64,000 bases of DNA. Origin: Metabacillus dongyingensis. GTDB lineage: Bacteria > Bacillota > Bacilli > Bacillales > Bacillaceae. This document shows, one piece after another, positions 34,136-45,449 of this stretch (within the stretch, counting starts at the first letter, position 1; each line of letters begins with the position of its first letter). A program made the position numbers and the translations under genes. The stretch is from NCBI RefSeq assembly GCF_019933155.2, contig NZ_CP082944.1:746001-810000 (forward strand). Reading direction: 5' to 3'. The notes beneath the pieces are model-generated. The model saw only the letters and a list, made by a program, of their open reading frames with translations, made no database searches and was not told where the DNA came from.

Positions 34136-34572
34136 ATTATCGCCTCTCCATTCATGAGTTTACACTACATATTATAGTCCTCGATCAGAGTCTTGTAAAA
34201 CCAAACTTTCAAACGGTCCGAAATTGAAAAAAAAAGGCCCTGATATGCTGATCTGCTCATGTTTCTTTTTCTATATTCTTTTGTCTTTTTGTTTCGGTCT
34301 GATGTTCCAAATTTGTACAGTTCTGAAGCAATCCATATTAAAGGAAAACATGATCGTTTCAAATGAAGGATCCTGTTACGCCGCTCCATTTTAGTCTGCT
34401 TTCTTCTTTCAAAACGTTTATCCTCTACACCTCTTAATGAAAATGAAAGGTGAATGCCAATCTCAAATTACCGGCAAAAATTCATGGATTTAATTGAGAG
34501 TAAAGGTCACATTTTCTAAAAGAAAAGACAGGATTAATGCACATACTATTAGCTGAAAGGAGCTGTTTCAAG

Positions 34573-34992
34573 TTGAATTCATCTATCAGAGAAAGTATGT
34601 CAAAAGATCTTGTTACGATTTCTTCCTCACAAAGCATTCAGGAGGCTGCAGAACTGATGAGCAGCAAAAATGTTGGTTCCATTCCTGTTGTGGACGGGGG
34701 GCAGGTAAAAGGCGTCATCACAGACCGGGACATCACGCTCCGTTCAACAGCACAAGGCAAGTCTAATGATACGAAAGTGGCAGATGTCATGTCTTCAAAC
34801 CTTGTGACAGGAACACCTGACATGAGCAGCGAAGAAGCAGCGCAGCTGATGGCGTCAAATCAGATTCGCCGCTTGCCGATTGTTGAAAACAATCAGCTTG
34901 TAGGCTATGTTGCACTGGGTGACCTTGCAACTGATCAAATGTCTAATGAAGCCGCAGGACATGCACTGACTAATATTTCAGAGCAGCACTAA
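34573..34992 (+). CDS. yhcV: YhcV, tandem CBS-domain protein
   Basis: Protein of about 139 residues formed by two CBS domains: IRESMSKDLVTISSSQSIQE (first, about 4-60, with GSIPVVDGGQVKGVITDRDI) and VADVMSSNLVTGTPDMSSEE (second, about 68-125, with IRRLPIVENNQLVGYVALGD). CBS pairs bind adenosyl nucleotides. TTG 34573 is the likely start, since AAAGGAG lies at a proper distance and homologues begin here; the ATG at 34537 lies before the ribosome site. Role unknown. Confidence 0.88.
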   Translation: MNSSIRESMSKDLVTISSSQSIQEAAELMSSKNVGSIPVVDGGQVKGVITDRDITLRSTAQGKSNDTKVADVMSSNLVTGTPDMSSEEAAQLMASNQIRRLPIVENNQLVGYVALGDLATDQMSNEAAGHALTNISEQH

Positions 34993-34998
34993 TAAGGG

Positions 34999-35038
34999 AG
35001 GCACCTGCGAAGTATAAGCAGGTGCTTTCTTTTCTTTT
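34999..35038 (+). terminator. Terminator after yhcV
   Basis: GCACCTGC / GCAGGTGC hairpin followed by TTTCTTTTC. Confidence 0.8.
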
Positions 35039-35080
35039 TCCGTTATATAATGTTCTTATTAATGACAGGGGGGAAGATTC

Positions 35081-35743
35081 ATGATTAAAGCCATTATCTT
35101 TGATTTTGACGGATTGATTCTTGATACAGAAACGCACGAATATGAAGTCCTCCAGGAAATTTTTAAAGAACAGGGCAGTGAATTGCCTATGTCAGTATGG
35201 GGTAAAGTGATAGGAACCGCATCTGATTTCAATCCATTTGTGTACTTGGAAGAACAAATCGGAAGATCAGTCAATCATGAACATTTAACACACTTGCAAA
35301 AAGAGAAGTTTGAAAAGAGAATAGCAGCTGAAGCTGCCAGACCTGGTGTAGAGGCTTATTTAATGGCTGCAAAGGAATTGGGGCTGAAAATTGGCCTGGC
35401 ATCAAGTTCAAGCTATGAATGGGTATCCTCGTACTTAGAAAGCTTGAATCTAATTGATTATTTTGAGTGCATACGCACATCCAATCATGTTGAATTCGTT
35501 AAACCAGATCCTGCCTTGTATATAGAAGCAGCTAAATGCCTAGGTGTTGAACCAAGCGAGTGTCTGGCCTTTGAAGATTCCGCAAATGGCGCACTCGCTG
35601 CTAAAAAAGCAGGCATGTTCTGCATCATCGTTCCAAACAGCGTGACCAGTCATTTGGAGTTTGAAGACATTGATCATCGTTTAGAGTCGATGGCTGAAAT
35701 GGATCTTGAAAAAGTCATCTCGCTTATTGAGTCAAGGAACTGA
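35081..35743 (+). CDS. yhcW: YhcW, HAD-superfamily phosphatase
   Basis: Protein of 220 residues. HAD motif 1 is IIFDFDGLILDTE (nucleophile Asp8, Asp10), motif 2 lies in IGLASSS near 105, the Lys of motif 3 in VKPDPALYIEAAK near 144, and motif 4 in AFEDSANGALAAKKAG near 169. The helical cap after motif 1 is that of beta-phosphoglucomutase/phosphoglycolate-phosphatase relatives. It is a sugar-phosphate or related phosphatase of unknown substrate, in the same place as in B. subtilis. Confidence 0.9.
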   Translation: MIKAIIFDFDGLILDTETHEYEVLQEIFKEQGSELPMSVWGKVIGTASDFNPFVYLEEQIGRSVNHEHLTHLQKEKFEKRIAAEAARPGVEAYLMAAKELGLKIGLASSSSYEWVSSYLESLNLIDYFECIRTSNHVEFVKPDPALYIEAAKCLGVEPSECLAFEDSANGALAAKKAGMFCIIVPNSVTSHLEFEDIDHRLESMAEMDLEKVISLIESRN

Positions 35744-35806
35744 ATATGTTTCGGAGCGGACTAATTAGGGAATAAATTGCTGTTACTATATAAAGGAGCG
35801 ATTGTT

Positions 35807-37351
35807 TTGACCGATACAATTGATTTGTCCAAATTCGAGAAAAAAATGATAATCAGAAATATTGAGGAGAAAGACATAGATGAAATATTAGCCATGCAGG
35901 CTTTATGTTTTCCAGGGATGGTTCCTTGGGAAAGAGAACATTTAGAAAGTCACTTGGAGCATTTCCCTGAAGGACAGTTCTGTGCTGAATTTGAAGGAAA
36001 GATTATTGGTTCATGCTCAAGTCTGATCATTAACTTTGATGAGTATGATGACCGTCACACTTGGGATGACATTACGGATAACGGCTATATATCAAACCAT
36101 AATCCTGACGGCTACAATATGTATGGAATAGAAGTGATGGTACATCCTGAGTACCGCCGGATGAAAATCGGCCACAGGCTTTATGAGGCAAGAAAAGATC
36201 TTGCGAGACGGCTGAATCTTAAAAGCATTATAATCGGGGGTCGAATCCCGAATTATCATAAGTTTGAAAAAGAAATGTCTCCGCGTCAGTATGTGCAGGA
36301 AGTCATTCATCATAAAATCTACGATCCTGTACTCTCGTTTCAGCTGCTGAACGGATTTTTGCTGATGAGAATTAATCCAAACTATTTGCCTGACGATCGT
36401 GCTTCCGGTAAATACGCAACTCTAATGGAGTGGAACAATGTTGATTACATGCCAAACACTAAAAGATTCTATAAAACGGCTCTGCCGGTGCGTATTTGTG
36501 TTGTGCAGTATCAAATGAAACAAATTAACTCGTTTGAAGAGTTTGCGAACCAGGTGGAATATTATACAGACGTTGCATCTGATGCATCTGCTGATTTTGC
36601 TGTATTCCCGGAATTGCTTACGACTCAGCTGATGTCCTTTTCTGATGAAAAATCACCAAGCAGGGCGATCCGCAGACTGACTGAGTATACAGAAGAGTAC
36701 ATTAGTCTTTTTACAGAGCTTGCAGTAAAATATAATGTCAATATCGTTGGCGGTTCTCACTTTGTAGAGGAAGATAACGGAAAAATTTTTAACGTTGCCT
36801 ACCTTTTCCGCAGAGACGGCACAATTGAAAAGCAATATAAAATTCACATCACTCCAAATGAACGCAAATGGTGGGGAATCAGCAGAGGGGATGATGTCAA
36901 AGTTTTTGATACTGACTGCGGCAAGGTCGCCATTCAAATCTGCTATGACATTGAATTCCCTGAGCTTGCGCGCATCGCTACTGAAAAAGGGGCTAAAATT
37001 ATATTCACGCCATTTTGTACAGAAGATCGCCAGGGCTACTTGCGTGTCCGCTATTGCTCACAGGCGAGAGCCGTGGAGAATCAGATCTATACTGTCATTT
37101 CAGGTACAGTCGGAAATCTCCCGCAAACAGAAAATATGGATATTCAATACGCACAATCCGCTATTTTTGCTCCGTCTGATTTTGAATTTGCAAGAGACGG
37201 CATAGTTGGCGAGTGCAATCCGAACATTGAAATGGTCGTGATCGGAGATGTGGATCTTGAAATACTCCGCAGGCAGCGTCAATCCGGAACAGTCAGACAG
37301 CTGAAAGACCGCAGACATGACGTTTATGGAATTCGATATAGGAAGAACTAG
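35807..37351 (+). CDS. yhcX: YhcX, GNAT acetyltransferase fused to a nitrilase-superfamily amidohydrolase
   Basis: Two-domain protein of about 514 residues. Residues 1-210 are GNAT-like (MIIRNIEEKDIDEILAMQAL, VMVHPEYRRMKIGHRLYEAR). Residues 225-514 are a carbon-nitrogen hydrolase with the Glu-Lys-Cys triad in VFPELLTTQ, HITPNERKWWG and IQICYDIEFPELAR. TTG 35807 after AAAGGAG is the probable start. Family substrates are amides or nitriles; the combined reaction is unknown. Confidence 0.88.
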   Translation: MTDTIDLSKFEKKMIIRNIEEKDIDEILAMQALCFPGMVPWEREHLESHLEHFPEGQFCAEFEGKIIGSCSSLIINFDEYDDRHTWDDITDNGYISNHNPDGYNMYGIEVMVHPEYRRMKIGHRLYEARKDLARRLNLKSIIIGGRIPNYHKFEKEMSPRQYVQEVIHHKIYDPVLSFQLLNGFLLMRINPNYLPDDRASGKYATLMEWNNVDYMPNTKRFYKTALPVRICVVQYQMKQINSFEEFANQVEYYTDVASDASADFAVFPELLTTQLMSFSDEKSPSRAIRRLTEYTEEYISLFTELAVKYNVNIVGGSHFVEEDNGKIFNVAYLFRRDGTIEKQYKIHITPNERKWWGISRGDDVKVFDTDCGKVAIQICYDIEFPELARIATEKGAKIIFTPFCTEDRQGYLRVRYCSQARAVENQIYTVISGTVGNLPQTENMDIQYAQSAIFAPSDFEFARDGIVGECNPNIEMVVIGDVDLEILRRQRQSGTVRQLKDRRHDVYGIRYRKN

Positions 37352-37385
37352 GGCAAAGATAACTCATCTTTGTCTTCTTTTTTTG
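37351..37385 (+). terminator. Terminator after yhcX
   Basis: GGCAAAGAT / ATCTTTGTC stem and T run. Confidence 0.8.
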
Positions 37386-37414
37386 AAGGTATAGGAATGC
37401 ACTTGATTGCAAGC

Positions 37415-37520
37415 GGAAGCGCCCAACTCCTCGGTCAGAACGGATCACCAAAAAAGTCAAAACCTGACTTGATACTTACCTGCCCATCGGGCTGATCAAG
37501 GCCTTTTCGCTTTTCTTGAT
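37415..37520. repeat. Degenerate dispersed repeat, copy 3
   Basis: CCCAACTCCTCGGTCAGAACG, AAAAGTCAAAACCTGACTT, CTTACCTGCCCATCGGGCTGA and TTTTCGCTTTTCTTGATAAA align with copy 1 at 4508-4612. It is intergenic, ahead of glpP. Confidence 0.5.
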
Positions 37521-37607
37521 AAAAAGAAACCTTGAGTTTACAGGAATATATGTAGTACATTCCATTTAAGCATTTATAATAAATAATTAAAGTGGGAGGT
37601 GCAGACG

Positions 37608-38168
37608 ATGAGTTTTGAAGGTCAGCAAATATTGCCTGCTATCCGCAATATGAAGCAGTTTGAACGATTTTTGGAAAGTCCGTATCAGTACGGAGTTCTT
37701 CTTGATACTCATCTCGGACAGGTTCGAAATATTGTCAGACTGGCAAATGCTTCGAACAAGAAAATTCTCATTCATGTCGACTTAATTCAAGGCTTGAAGC
37801 ATGATGAGTATGCAGCAGAGTTTATCTGCCAGGAAGTAAAGCCGGCAGGATTAATTTCAACCCGGTCAAACGTGATTGCAAAAGCAAAGCAGCGGGGTAT
37901 TTATGCCATTCAGCGGCTGTTTCTTCTTGATTCGAGTGCACTTGAGAAAAGTTTAGAGCTGATTGCAAGAAACAAACCGGATTATATTGAGGTACTTCCA
38001 GGTCTTGTTCCTAGTTTGATCCAAGAAGTAAAAGAGAAAACTGGAATACCTATTTTTGCAGGCGGTTTCGTCAAAACCTCTGAAGAAGTGCATAAAGCGC
38101 TCGCAGCAGGTGCTACAGCAGTAACATCATCAGAAATGGGTTTGTGGAAAAATTATCAAAAAATATAA
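37608..38168 (+). CDS. glpP: GlpP, glycerol operon antiterminator
   Basis: RNA-binding regulator of about 186 residues. It carries the family landmarks [56 protein letters not shown] and [10 protein letters not shown]. In the presence of glycerol-3-phosphate GlpP prevents termination in the leaders of the glpFK and glpD messages, both present downstream with matching motifs. ATG 37608 is chosen after GGGAGG; the GTG 37599 overlaps that site. This is the canonical copy by context; a divergent paralogue is encoded at 24490. Confidence 0.96.
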   Translation: MSFEGQQILPAIRNMKQFERFLESPYQYGVLLDTHLGQVRNIVRLANASNKKILIHVDLIQGLKHDEYAAEFICQEVKPAGLISTRSNVIAKAKQRGIYAIQRLFLLDSSALEKSLELIARNKPDYIEVLPGLVPSLIQEVKEKTGIPIFAGGFVKTSEEVHKALAAGATAVTSSEMGLWKNYQKI

Positions 38169-38178
38169 TATTTTTCTG

Positions 38179-38207
38179 TTGACACCGCTTACATTAGCAT
38201 GTACCAT
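38179..38207 (+). promoter_or_regulatory. glpFK promoter with overlapping cre
   Basis: TTGACA (38179-38184), 17-bp spacer, TACCAT (38202-38207). TGACACCGCTTACA (38180-38193) matches the cre consensus at 13 of 14 positions and covers the -35 box, so CcpA binding would block RNA polymerase. Confidence 0.7.
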
Positions 38208-38229
38208 AAAGGCAAGTTAATAAATGTGA

Positions 38230-38295
38230 TGGAGAAACGGAGATCCACAGCAAATCTTTACTTATTGTAAAGTCATTTGCTGTGGATTTTTTTAT
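38230..38295 (+). promoter_or_regulatory. GlpP antitermination leader of glpFK
   Basis: TGGAG (38230-38234), AAAC, GGAGA (38239-38243), then terminator stem ATCCACAGCAAAT / ATTTGCTGTGGAT (38243-38255 with 38275-38287) and a T run. Confidence 0.85.
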
Positions 38296-38343
38296 TCTTT
38301 TAATCTATAAAAATCACATTTATCAGATAGGAGGATATAAAAA

Positions 38344-39162
38344 ATGACGGCTTTTTGGGGAGAAGTAATAGGTACGATGATTTTGATTGTGTTCGGCGGA
38401 GGTGTATGTGCAGGCGTCAGCTTAAAGAAATCATTCGCGCATAACTCTGGCTGGATTGTCATTACAATGGGATGGGGATTTGGTGTTGCCATGGCTGTTT
38501 ATGCAGTCGGCGGAATAAGCGGGGCGCATTTGAATCCGGCTGTTACATTTGCTCTTGCTTTTGCAGGTTCCTTTGAATGGAGTCAGGTGCCATCTTATCT
38601 TTTAGCTCAAATGATTGGAGCATTTTTAGGAGCAGTGCTTGTTTTCCTTCAGTACCTGCCGCACTGGAAGGAAACAGAGGATCCAGGTGCAAAGCTCAGT
38701 GTGTTTTCAACAAGCCCAGCGATTCCAAATCACTTTGCCAACTTTATCAGTGAAGCGCTTGGAACATTTATCTTTGTGCTCACATTACTTGCGATTGGAG
38801 CGAATACATTTACTGAGGGCTTAAATCCGCTTATAGTAGGATTTCTGGTCGTTGCAATCGGGCTATCTCTTGGAGGTACTACAGGCTATGCAATCAACCC
38901 TGCACGTGACCTTGGGCCAAGACTGGCACATTTTGTTTTGCCGATTGCAGGAAAAGGGAGTTCGAACTGGAAATATGCATGGATACCAGTTGTTGCACCT
39001 TTAGTAGGCGGATCTTTTGCAGCGGTCTTTTATAATTACGTATTTAAGGGCAATATCAATACTGCCTTCTGGTATGTAGCAGCTGCTCTTGTATTTATGC
39101 TTGGAATTGTCTATGCACTGTCAAAGAAACAATCGAGTTCGGAAAGCACAGCAACTTACTAA
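38344..39162 (+). CDS. glpF: GlpF, glycerol facilitator
   Basis: Aquaglyceroporin of 272 residues with six membrane helices and the two half-helix motifs, Asn64-Pro-Ala in SGAHLNPAVTFA and Asn185-Pro-Ala-Arg in YAINPARDLGPR; the Asp after the second motif fits the glycerol-conducting subfamily. It admits glycerol for phosphorylation by GlpK, encoded 18 nt downstream. Expression is controlled by the cre-bearing promoter and GlpP leader upstream. Confidence 0.96.
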   Translation: MTAFWGEVIGTMILIVFGGGVCAGVSLKKSFAHNSGWIVITMGWGFGVAMAVYAVGGISGAHLNPAVTFALAFAGSFEWSQVPSYLLAQMIGAFLGAVLVFLQYLPHWKETEDPGAKLSVFSTSPAIPNHFANFISEALGTFIFVLTLLAIGANTFTEGLNPLIVGFLVVAIGLSLGGTTGYAINPARDLGPRLAHFVLPIAGKGSSNWKYAWIPVVAPLVGGSFAAVFYNYVFKGNINTAFWYVAAALVFMLGIVYALSKKQSSSESTATY

Positions 39163-40671
<1,509 letters not shown>

Positions 40672-40712
40672 ACACATCTTGTGATATACTAAAATCAAGT
40701 TAATAGAACGGT

Positions 40713-40793
40713 TGGAGATTTGGAGAGGCCACAACACTAGAGCAGGCATTTAATTGCTGCACTAGCTTGTTGTGGTCTCTTTTTTAATCCCTT
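40713..40793 (+). promoter_or_regulatory. GlpP antitermination leader of glpD
   Basis: TGGAG (40713-40717), ATTT, GGAGA (40722-40726), overlapping the stem GAGAGGCCACAACA that pairs with TTGTTGTGGTCTC; inner stem CTAG/CTAG and a TTTTTT tail follow. The layout is that of the glpFK leader. Confidence 0.85.
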
Positions 40794-40819
40794 CTGGAAA
40801 ATTTTAGGAGGAATATCAA

Positions 40820-42490
40820 ATGGCTTTTTCAAGCGATAAAAGACACGATATCTTAAATAAAATGACGCAGGAAACGTATGATGTATTTGTCATTGGCGGA
40901 GGAATCACAGGGTCCGGCATCGCGCTTGATGCTGCTTCAAGAGGAATGAAAATCGGTCTTGTTGAAATGCAGGACTTTGCAGCGGGAACTTCAAGCAGAT
41001 CGACAAAGCTTGTGCACGGCGGACTCCGCTACCTCAAGCAATTTGAAGTCAAAATGGTGGCAGAGGTCGGTAAAGAAAGAGCCATTGTGTATGAAAACGG
41101 ACCGCATGTAACAACTCCTGAATGGATGCTTCTTCCAATGCACAAGGGAGGAACGTTCGGACCATTTTCAACATCCATCGGTCTTCGTGTATATGATTTT
41201 CTTGCAGCTGTTAAACGCGGAGAAAGAAGAAAGATGCTAAGCGCCAAGGAAACACTTGCGAAAGAGCCGCTTGTGAAAAAACAAGGACTAAAGGGCGGCG
41301 GCTACTATGTGGAATACCGGACAGATGACGCAAGACTTACAATCGAAGTCATGAAAGAAGCTGTGCGCTTCGGTGCAGATGCAGTTAACTACGCAAAAGC
41401 AGACGGGTTTATTTACGAAAAAGGAAAAGTCATCGGTGTTCATATTGTGGATACGATTTCTGGAAAAACATATGATGTGTACGCTAAGAAAATCATCAAT
41501 GCTGCAGGTCCTTGGGTCGATCAGCTGAGAGAAATGGATAAATCTAAAAATGGAAAATCTCTTCAGATGACAAAGGGAATACATCTTGTCTTTGATCAAA
41601 AAAAATTCCCGCTGAAACAGGCTATTTATTTTGATACGCCTGATAAACGAATGGTATTCGCGATACCGCGTGACGGCAAAACTTATGTAGGCACAACAGA
41701 TACAGTTTACAAAGAAGATCCGAAAAATCCCCGTATGACAGTGAAAGACAGAGATTATGTGATTGAGTCCATTAACTATATGTTCCCTGACTTGTCGATC
41801 CGTGCTGAGGATGCTGAATCAAGCTGGGCCGGCATTCGTCCGCTTATTCATGAAGACGGCAAAGATCCTTCTGAAATATCAAGAAAGGATGAGATTTGGA
41901 CATCTGAAACAGGACTCATCACCATTGCAGGCGGAAAACTGACAGGCTACAGAAAAATGGCAGAGCACATTATTGACTTCATTGTAAAAGATTTTAAAGA
42001 AGCAGGATTAAAGGATTTTGGAGCATGCAAAACAAGAAATATGCCCATCTCAGGCGGACATGTAGGCGGTTCATCAAGTCTTGAAACCTTTATCAAAACA
42101 AAAACTGAACAAGGCAAGACCCTTGGACTGACAGAAATGCAGGCGAAACATTTATCAAGAAGGTATGGATCTAATGCAGATGCGCTGTTTGAAAGAGTAG
42201 AGACGTTAAAACCGTTTGCTGAAAGATACGGTTTGCCTATTTACATTCTCGCTGAAATTGACTATGCAATAACAGAAGAAATGACAGCCACTCCGTCCGA
42301 CTTCTTTGTCAGAAGAACAGGTGCCGTGTACTTTGATATTAACTGGGCGAGAACCTATCAGGAGCCTGTTACAGATTACATGGCGGACAAACTGAAGTGG
42401 AGTCCTCGTCAAAAGCAGCAGTACTTTGATAAGCTTCAAACTCATCTGCACGATGCAGTTGTGCCTGACGAGGTAAGAAAAGCAAACTGA
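40820..42490 (+). CDS. glpD: GlpD, glycerol-3-phosphate dehydrogenase
   Basis: Membrane-associated FAD enzyme of 556 residues. FAD-binding motif DVFVIGGGITGSGIALDAAS near residues 20-39, then GTSSRSTKLVHGGLRYL, the substrate-site region AAGPWVDQLREM, and AGGKLTGYRKMAEHI. The C-terminal helical cap (about 390-556) includes YAITEEMTATPSDFFVRRTG. It oxidises glycerol-3-phosphate to dihydroxyacetone phosphate and feeds electrons to menaquinone. RBS TTAGGAGG precedes ATG 40820. Confidence 0.97.
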   Translation: MAFSSDKRHDILNKMTQETYDVFVIGGGITGSGIALDAASRGMKIGLVEMQDFAAGTSSRSTKLVHGGLRYLKQFEVKMVAEVGKERAIVYENGPHVTTPEWMLLPMHKGGTFGPFSTSIGLRVYDFLAAVKRGERRKMLSAKETLAKEPLVKKQGLKGGGYYVEYRTDDARLTIEVMKEAVRFGADAVNYAKADGFIYEKGKVIGVHIVDTISGKTYDVYAKKIINAAGPWVDQLREMDKSKNGKSLQMTKGIHLVFDQKKFPLKQAIYFDTPDKRMVFAIPRDGKTYVGTTDTVYKEDPKNPRMTVKDRDYVIESINYMFPDLSIRAEDAESSWAGIRPLIHEDGKDPSEISRKDEIWTSETGLITIAGGKLTGYRKMAEHIIDFIVKDFKEAGLKDFGACKTRNMPISGGHVGGSSSLETFIKTKTEQGKTLGLTEMQAKHLSRRYGSNADALFERVETLKPFAERYGLPIYILAEIDYAITEEMTATPSDFFVRRTGAVYFDINWARTYQEPVTDYMADKLKWSPRQKQQYFDKLQTHLHDAVVPDEVRKAN

Positions 42491-42499
42491 TAATATGAA

Positions 42500-42545
42500 T
42501 CCGGCAGCCGAGTGATGCAAAATCACAATCGGCTGCCATTTTTCA
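42500..42545 (+). terminator. Terminator after glpD
   Basis: GGCAGCCGA / TCGGCTGCC stem and ATTTTTCATT tail. Confidence 0.8.
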
Positions 42546-42734
42546 TTAGATTTTATTTTTTTGAAATTGAATTTTTTTAACAAAATTAAAATATCAGCAA
42601 GTCCCAATATGTGTTAAAATAGCTTTGGAATCGACTGATTTCTATTTTTTACATACGAATTTAGGCAGGAATTGTCTAAATAATGAAGAAATAATTACAT
42701 AACACTTACAACCTAAAATTATTGGAGGTACATT

Positions 42735-44465
42735 ATGAGTTTTGAAAAAAGCTATCAGCGCTGGAAAAGCAAAACAGATTTAGATTCAGAATTAAGACTT
42801 CTTTTATCAGATTTAGAAAATAACGATAAGGCGCGCGAGGATTGCTTTTACAAAAACTTAGAATTTGGAACAGGCGGCATGCGCGGGGAAATTGGACCTG
42901 GAATTAACCGCATGAACATGTATACTGTCCGAAAAGCATCTGAAGGCCTGGCGCTTTATATTGAGTCTTTCGGCGAAGAAGCGAAAAAACGCGGAGTGGC
43001 GATTGCTTATGATTCACGCCATAAATCACCGGAGTTTGCAATGGAAGCTGCAAAAACTCTTGCAAGCCATGGCATTCAAACATATGTCTTTGAAGAATTG
43101 CGCCCGACACCTGAACTGTCGTTTGCAGTACGGTATTTAAATGCGTTCTCTGGCATTGTCGTCACAGCCAGTCATAATCCTCCTGAATATAACGGCTATA
43201 AAGTATACGGCGAAGACGGAGGACAATTGCCTCCTGCAGCAGCAGATGAAGTCATCGCCAAAGTAAACGAAATTGAAGACGAACTTAGCATCCAGGTAAA
43301 GGATGAAGCAGAATTAAAAGCTTCAGGGCTTATTAAAATGATCGGAGAAGAAATTGACTCCGCTTATACTGACAAGCTTGTAACGATCTCTGTGAATCCG
43401 CAGCTATCTGAAGAAGTAGAATTAAATATTGTTTTTACTCCTCTTCATGGAACAGCAAATAAGCCTGTTCGACGCGGCCTTGATGCACTTGGCTATAAAA
43501 ATGTAACCGTTGTATCAGAGCAGGAACTGCCTGATCCAAACTTCAGCACAGTCAAGTCTCCAAACCCTGAGGAGCATGCAGCATTCGAGTATGCCATCCG
43601 TGACGGCCAGAAAACAAATGCGGACTTATTGATTGCAACAGATCCTGATGCAGACCGCCTTGGAATCGCAGTGAAAAATTTAGAAGGAGAATATGTCGTT
43701 TTAACGGGCAATCAAACAGGGGCCATTCTTCTTCACTATTTATTGTCCCAGAAAAAAGAAAAGGGCATCCTGCCTGCCAATGGAGTTGTTCTGAAAACCA
43801 TCGTAACTTCAGAAATCGGCAGAGATGTAGCGGCGTCCTTCGGTTTAGATACAATCGATACACTGACAGGCTTTAAGTTCATCGGTGAAAAAATCAATGA
43901 ATACGAGCGCACTGGCCAATATACTTTCCAATTTGGCTATGAAGAAAGCTACGGATATTTGATTGGAGACTTTGCACGTGATAAAGATGCTGTCCAAGCA
44001 GCAATCTTAGCTGTTGAAGTGGCAGCTTATTATAAAAAACAAGGCAAGACGCTTTATGAGGGCTTACTCGAAATTTTTGAGCAAATTGGCTATTACCGTG
44101 AAGGACTTGAGTCATTGACACTTAAAGGAAAAGATGGAGCTGAACAGATTCAAAGCATTTTAACTTCATTCCGCAGCAATCCTCCTCAGACGATGGGAGA
44201 TAAAAAAGTTGTGACAATTGAAGATTATAAAGCAGGAACCCGCTTCAACGCAGAAGCTAAAACGACAGAAGAGATCACGCTGCCGTCGTCTAACGTTCTG
44301 AAATACTATTTAGAAGACGGATCATGGTTCTGCCTGCGTCCATCCGGAACGGAGCCGAAAGCGAAATTCTACTTCGGTGTAAAAGGAGAAACACTTGCGG
44401 ACAGCGAACAAAAGCTTGAAGCACTTACTTCTGCCCTTATGAAAAAAGTAAACGAATTGATCTAA
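42735..44465 (+). CDS. pgcA: PgcA, alpha-phosphoglucomutase
   Basis: Phosphohexomutase of 576 residues. Phosphoserine Ser146 lies in [14 protein letters not shown], the metal loop in [15 protein letters not shown], the sugar loop in [19 protein letters not shown], and the phosphate-binding end in [13 protein letters not shown]. It interconverts glucose 6-phosphate and glucose 1-phosphate, needed for UDP-glucose, glucolipids and teichoic acid glycosylation. It follows glpD, as in B. subtilis where it is also called yhxB. Confidence 0.95.
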   Translation: MSFEKSYQRWKSKTDLDSELRLLLSDLENNDKAREDCFYKNLEFGTGGMRGEIGPGINRMNMYTVRKASEGLALYIESFGEEAKKRGVAIAYDSRHKSPEFAMEAAKTLASHGIQTYVFEELRPTPELSFAVRYLNAFSGIVVTASHNPPEYNGYKVYGEDGGQLPPAAADEVIAKVNEIEDELSIQVKDEAELKASGLIKMIGEEIDSAYTDKLVTISVNPQLSEEVELNIVFTPLHGTANKPVRRGLDALGYKNVTVVSEQELPDPNFSTVKSPNPEEHAAFEYAIRDGQKTNADLLIATDPDADRLGIAVKNLEGEYVVLTGNQTGAILLHYLLSQKKEKGILPANGVVLKTIVTSEIGRDVAASFGLDTIDTLTGFKFIGEKINEYERTGQYTFQFGYEESYGYLIGDFARDKDAVQAAILAVEVAAYYKKQGKTLYEGLLEIFEQIGYYREGLESLTLKGKDGAEQIQSILTSFRSNPPQTMGDKKVVTIEDYKAGTRFNAEAKTTEEITLPSSNVLKYYLEDGSWFCLRPSGTEPKAKFYFGVKGETLADSEQKLEALTSALMKKVNELI

Positions 44466-44482
44466 TAAGGAAGCTATTTTAA

Positions 44483-44526
44483 AAAATGCAGCTGGAAAAG
44501 GAGATGACCTTTTTCAGCTGTTTTAA
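44483..44526 (+). terminator. Terminator after pgcA
   Basis: CAGCTGGAAAAGG / CCTTTTTCAGCTG stem and T tail. Confidence 0.85.
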
Positions 44527-44544
44527 TGGGAAAGAGGTTTTATC

Positions 44545-45267
44545 ATGTTGAAAAATCAGACGGCAATCGTAACGGGAGCATCTAGAGGCATCGGAAAGGA
44601 AATTGCCATTCAGCTTTCAAACCAGGGCATGAATCTCGCTTTAGTTGGAAGCTCAGATGAAATTTTTCAAACAGCTAAGGAACTTGCTGAGGCCGGCAAT
44701 CAAAATATAAAAGCTTTTCAAGTGGACATTGCAAATGAAGAGCAAGTGACAGAGATGGTTAAAGAAACGATTTCTGCCTTTCAATCCATTGACGTCCTTG
44801 TAAACAATGCAGGCATCGGTTTTTTCAAAACAGTAGATGAAACATCGCTTGATGAGTGGAAAAAAGTGTTTGAAGTAAATGTACAAGGCGTATTTGTAGC
44901 TAGTAAGGCTGTTTTATCCCATATGAAAAAGCGCAAAGCTGGAACGATTATTACAATCTCATCTGATGTCGGAAGATACACGATTGCAAATGGTTCAGCG
45001 TATACAGCGACTAAATATGCGGTTCAAGGCTTTTCAGGCTCACTTGCTCAGGAAGTGCGCGAATACGGCATTCGCGTAGGCACAATCAATCCAGGAATGG
45101 TCGATTCCTATTTCAACAATGGAGTTCAGGGTGCGGAGGAGAAAAAAGACTGGCTTAAAGGAAAAGACATTGCAGATGCAGTTGTCTATATGGCAAGCGC
45201 GCCAAAGCATATGATCATTGATGAAATTGTCGTTCATCCGCTTGTACAGCAATATCCGATTTCGTGA
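44545..45267 (+). CDS. Short-chain dehydrogenase/reductase (FabG-like)
   Basis: Classical SDR of 240 residues. Cofactor site TGASRGIGKEIA near residues 10-21, NNAGIGF near 87-93, and the catalytic Ser-Tyr-Lys in ISSDVGRYTIANGSAYTATK (Ser138, Tyr151, Lys155). The NADP(H)-binding loop suggests a reductase. It resembles 3-ketoacyl-carrier-protein reductases, but it stands alone, so a dedicated fatty-acid role is unlikely. It marks the start of DNA that separates pgcA from yhcY here. Confidence 0.87.
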   Translation: MLKNQTAIVTGASRGIGKEIAIQLSNQGMNLALVGSSDEIFQTAKELAEAGNQNIKAFQVDIANEEQVTEMVKETISAFQSIDVLVNNAGIGFFKTVDETSLDEWKKVFEVNVQGVFVASKAVLSHMKKRKAGTIITISSDVGRYTIANGSAYTATKYAVQGFSGSLAQEVREYGIRVGTINPGMVDSYFNNGVQGAEEKKDWLKGKDIADAVVYMASAPKHMIIDEIVVHPLVQQYPIS

Positions 45268-45294
45268 AATCCGCTGATTCAGCGGGTTTTTTTG
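45265..45294 (+). terminator. Terminator after the SDR gene
   Basis: AATCCGCTGA / TCAGCGGGTT stem followed by TTTTTTT. Confidence 0.8.
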
Positions 45295-45347
45295 CTCTTT
45301 TTTCAAATCCTGGAGGGGAAATTTACATATAAGCAGCTAAAGCAAAG

Positions 45348-45384
45348 TAAAAAGACAGTCTCCGGGAGGAGTCTGTCTTTTTTA
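45348..45384. terminator. Bidirectional terminator before the ycj-like cluster
   Basis: AAAAAGACAG...CTGTCTTTTTT hairpin with A/T tails on both strands; in position to end the lacI-type gene transcript. Confidence 0.75.
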
Positions 45385-45449
45385 TTCAACGTATACCGAT
45401 AATGGTGATGATGGAATGTGAATCAATTATGATTTGGTTCCAACGCCAA

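Noticed and set aside
34165..34389. 74-codon minus-strand open frame upstream of bdbC
   Set aside because: No ribosome site and a composition unlike neighbouring proteins; probably chance.
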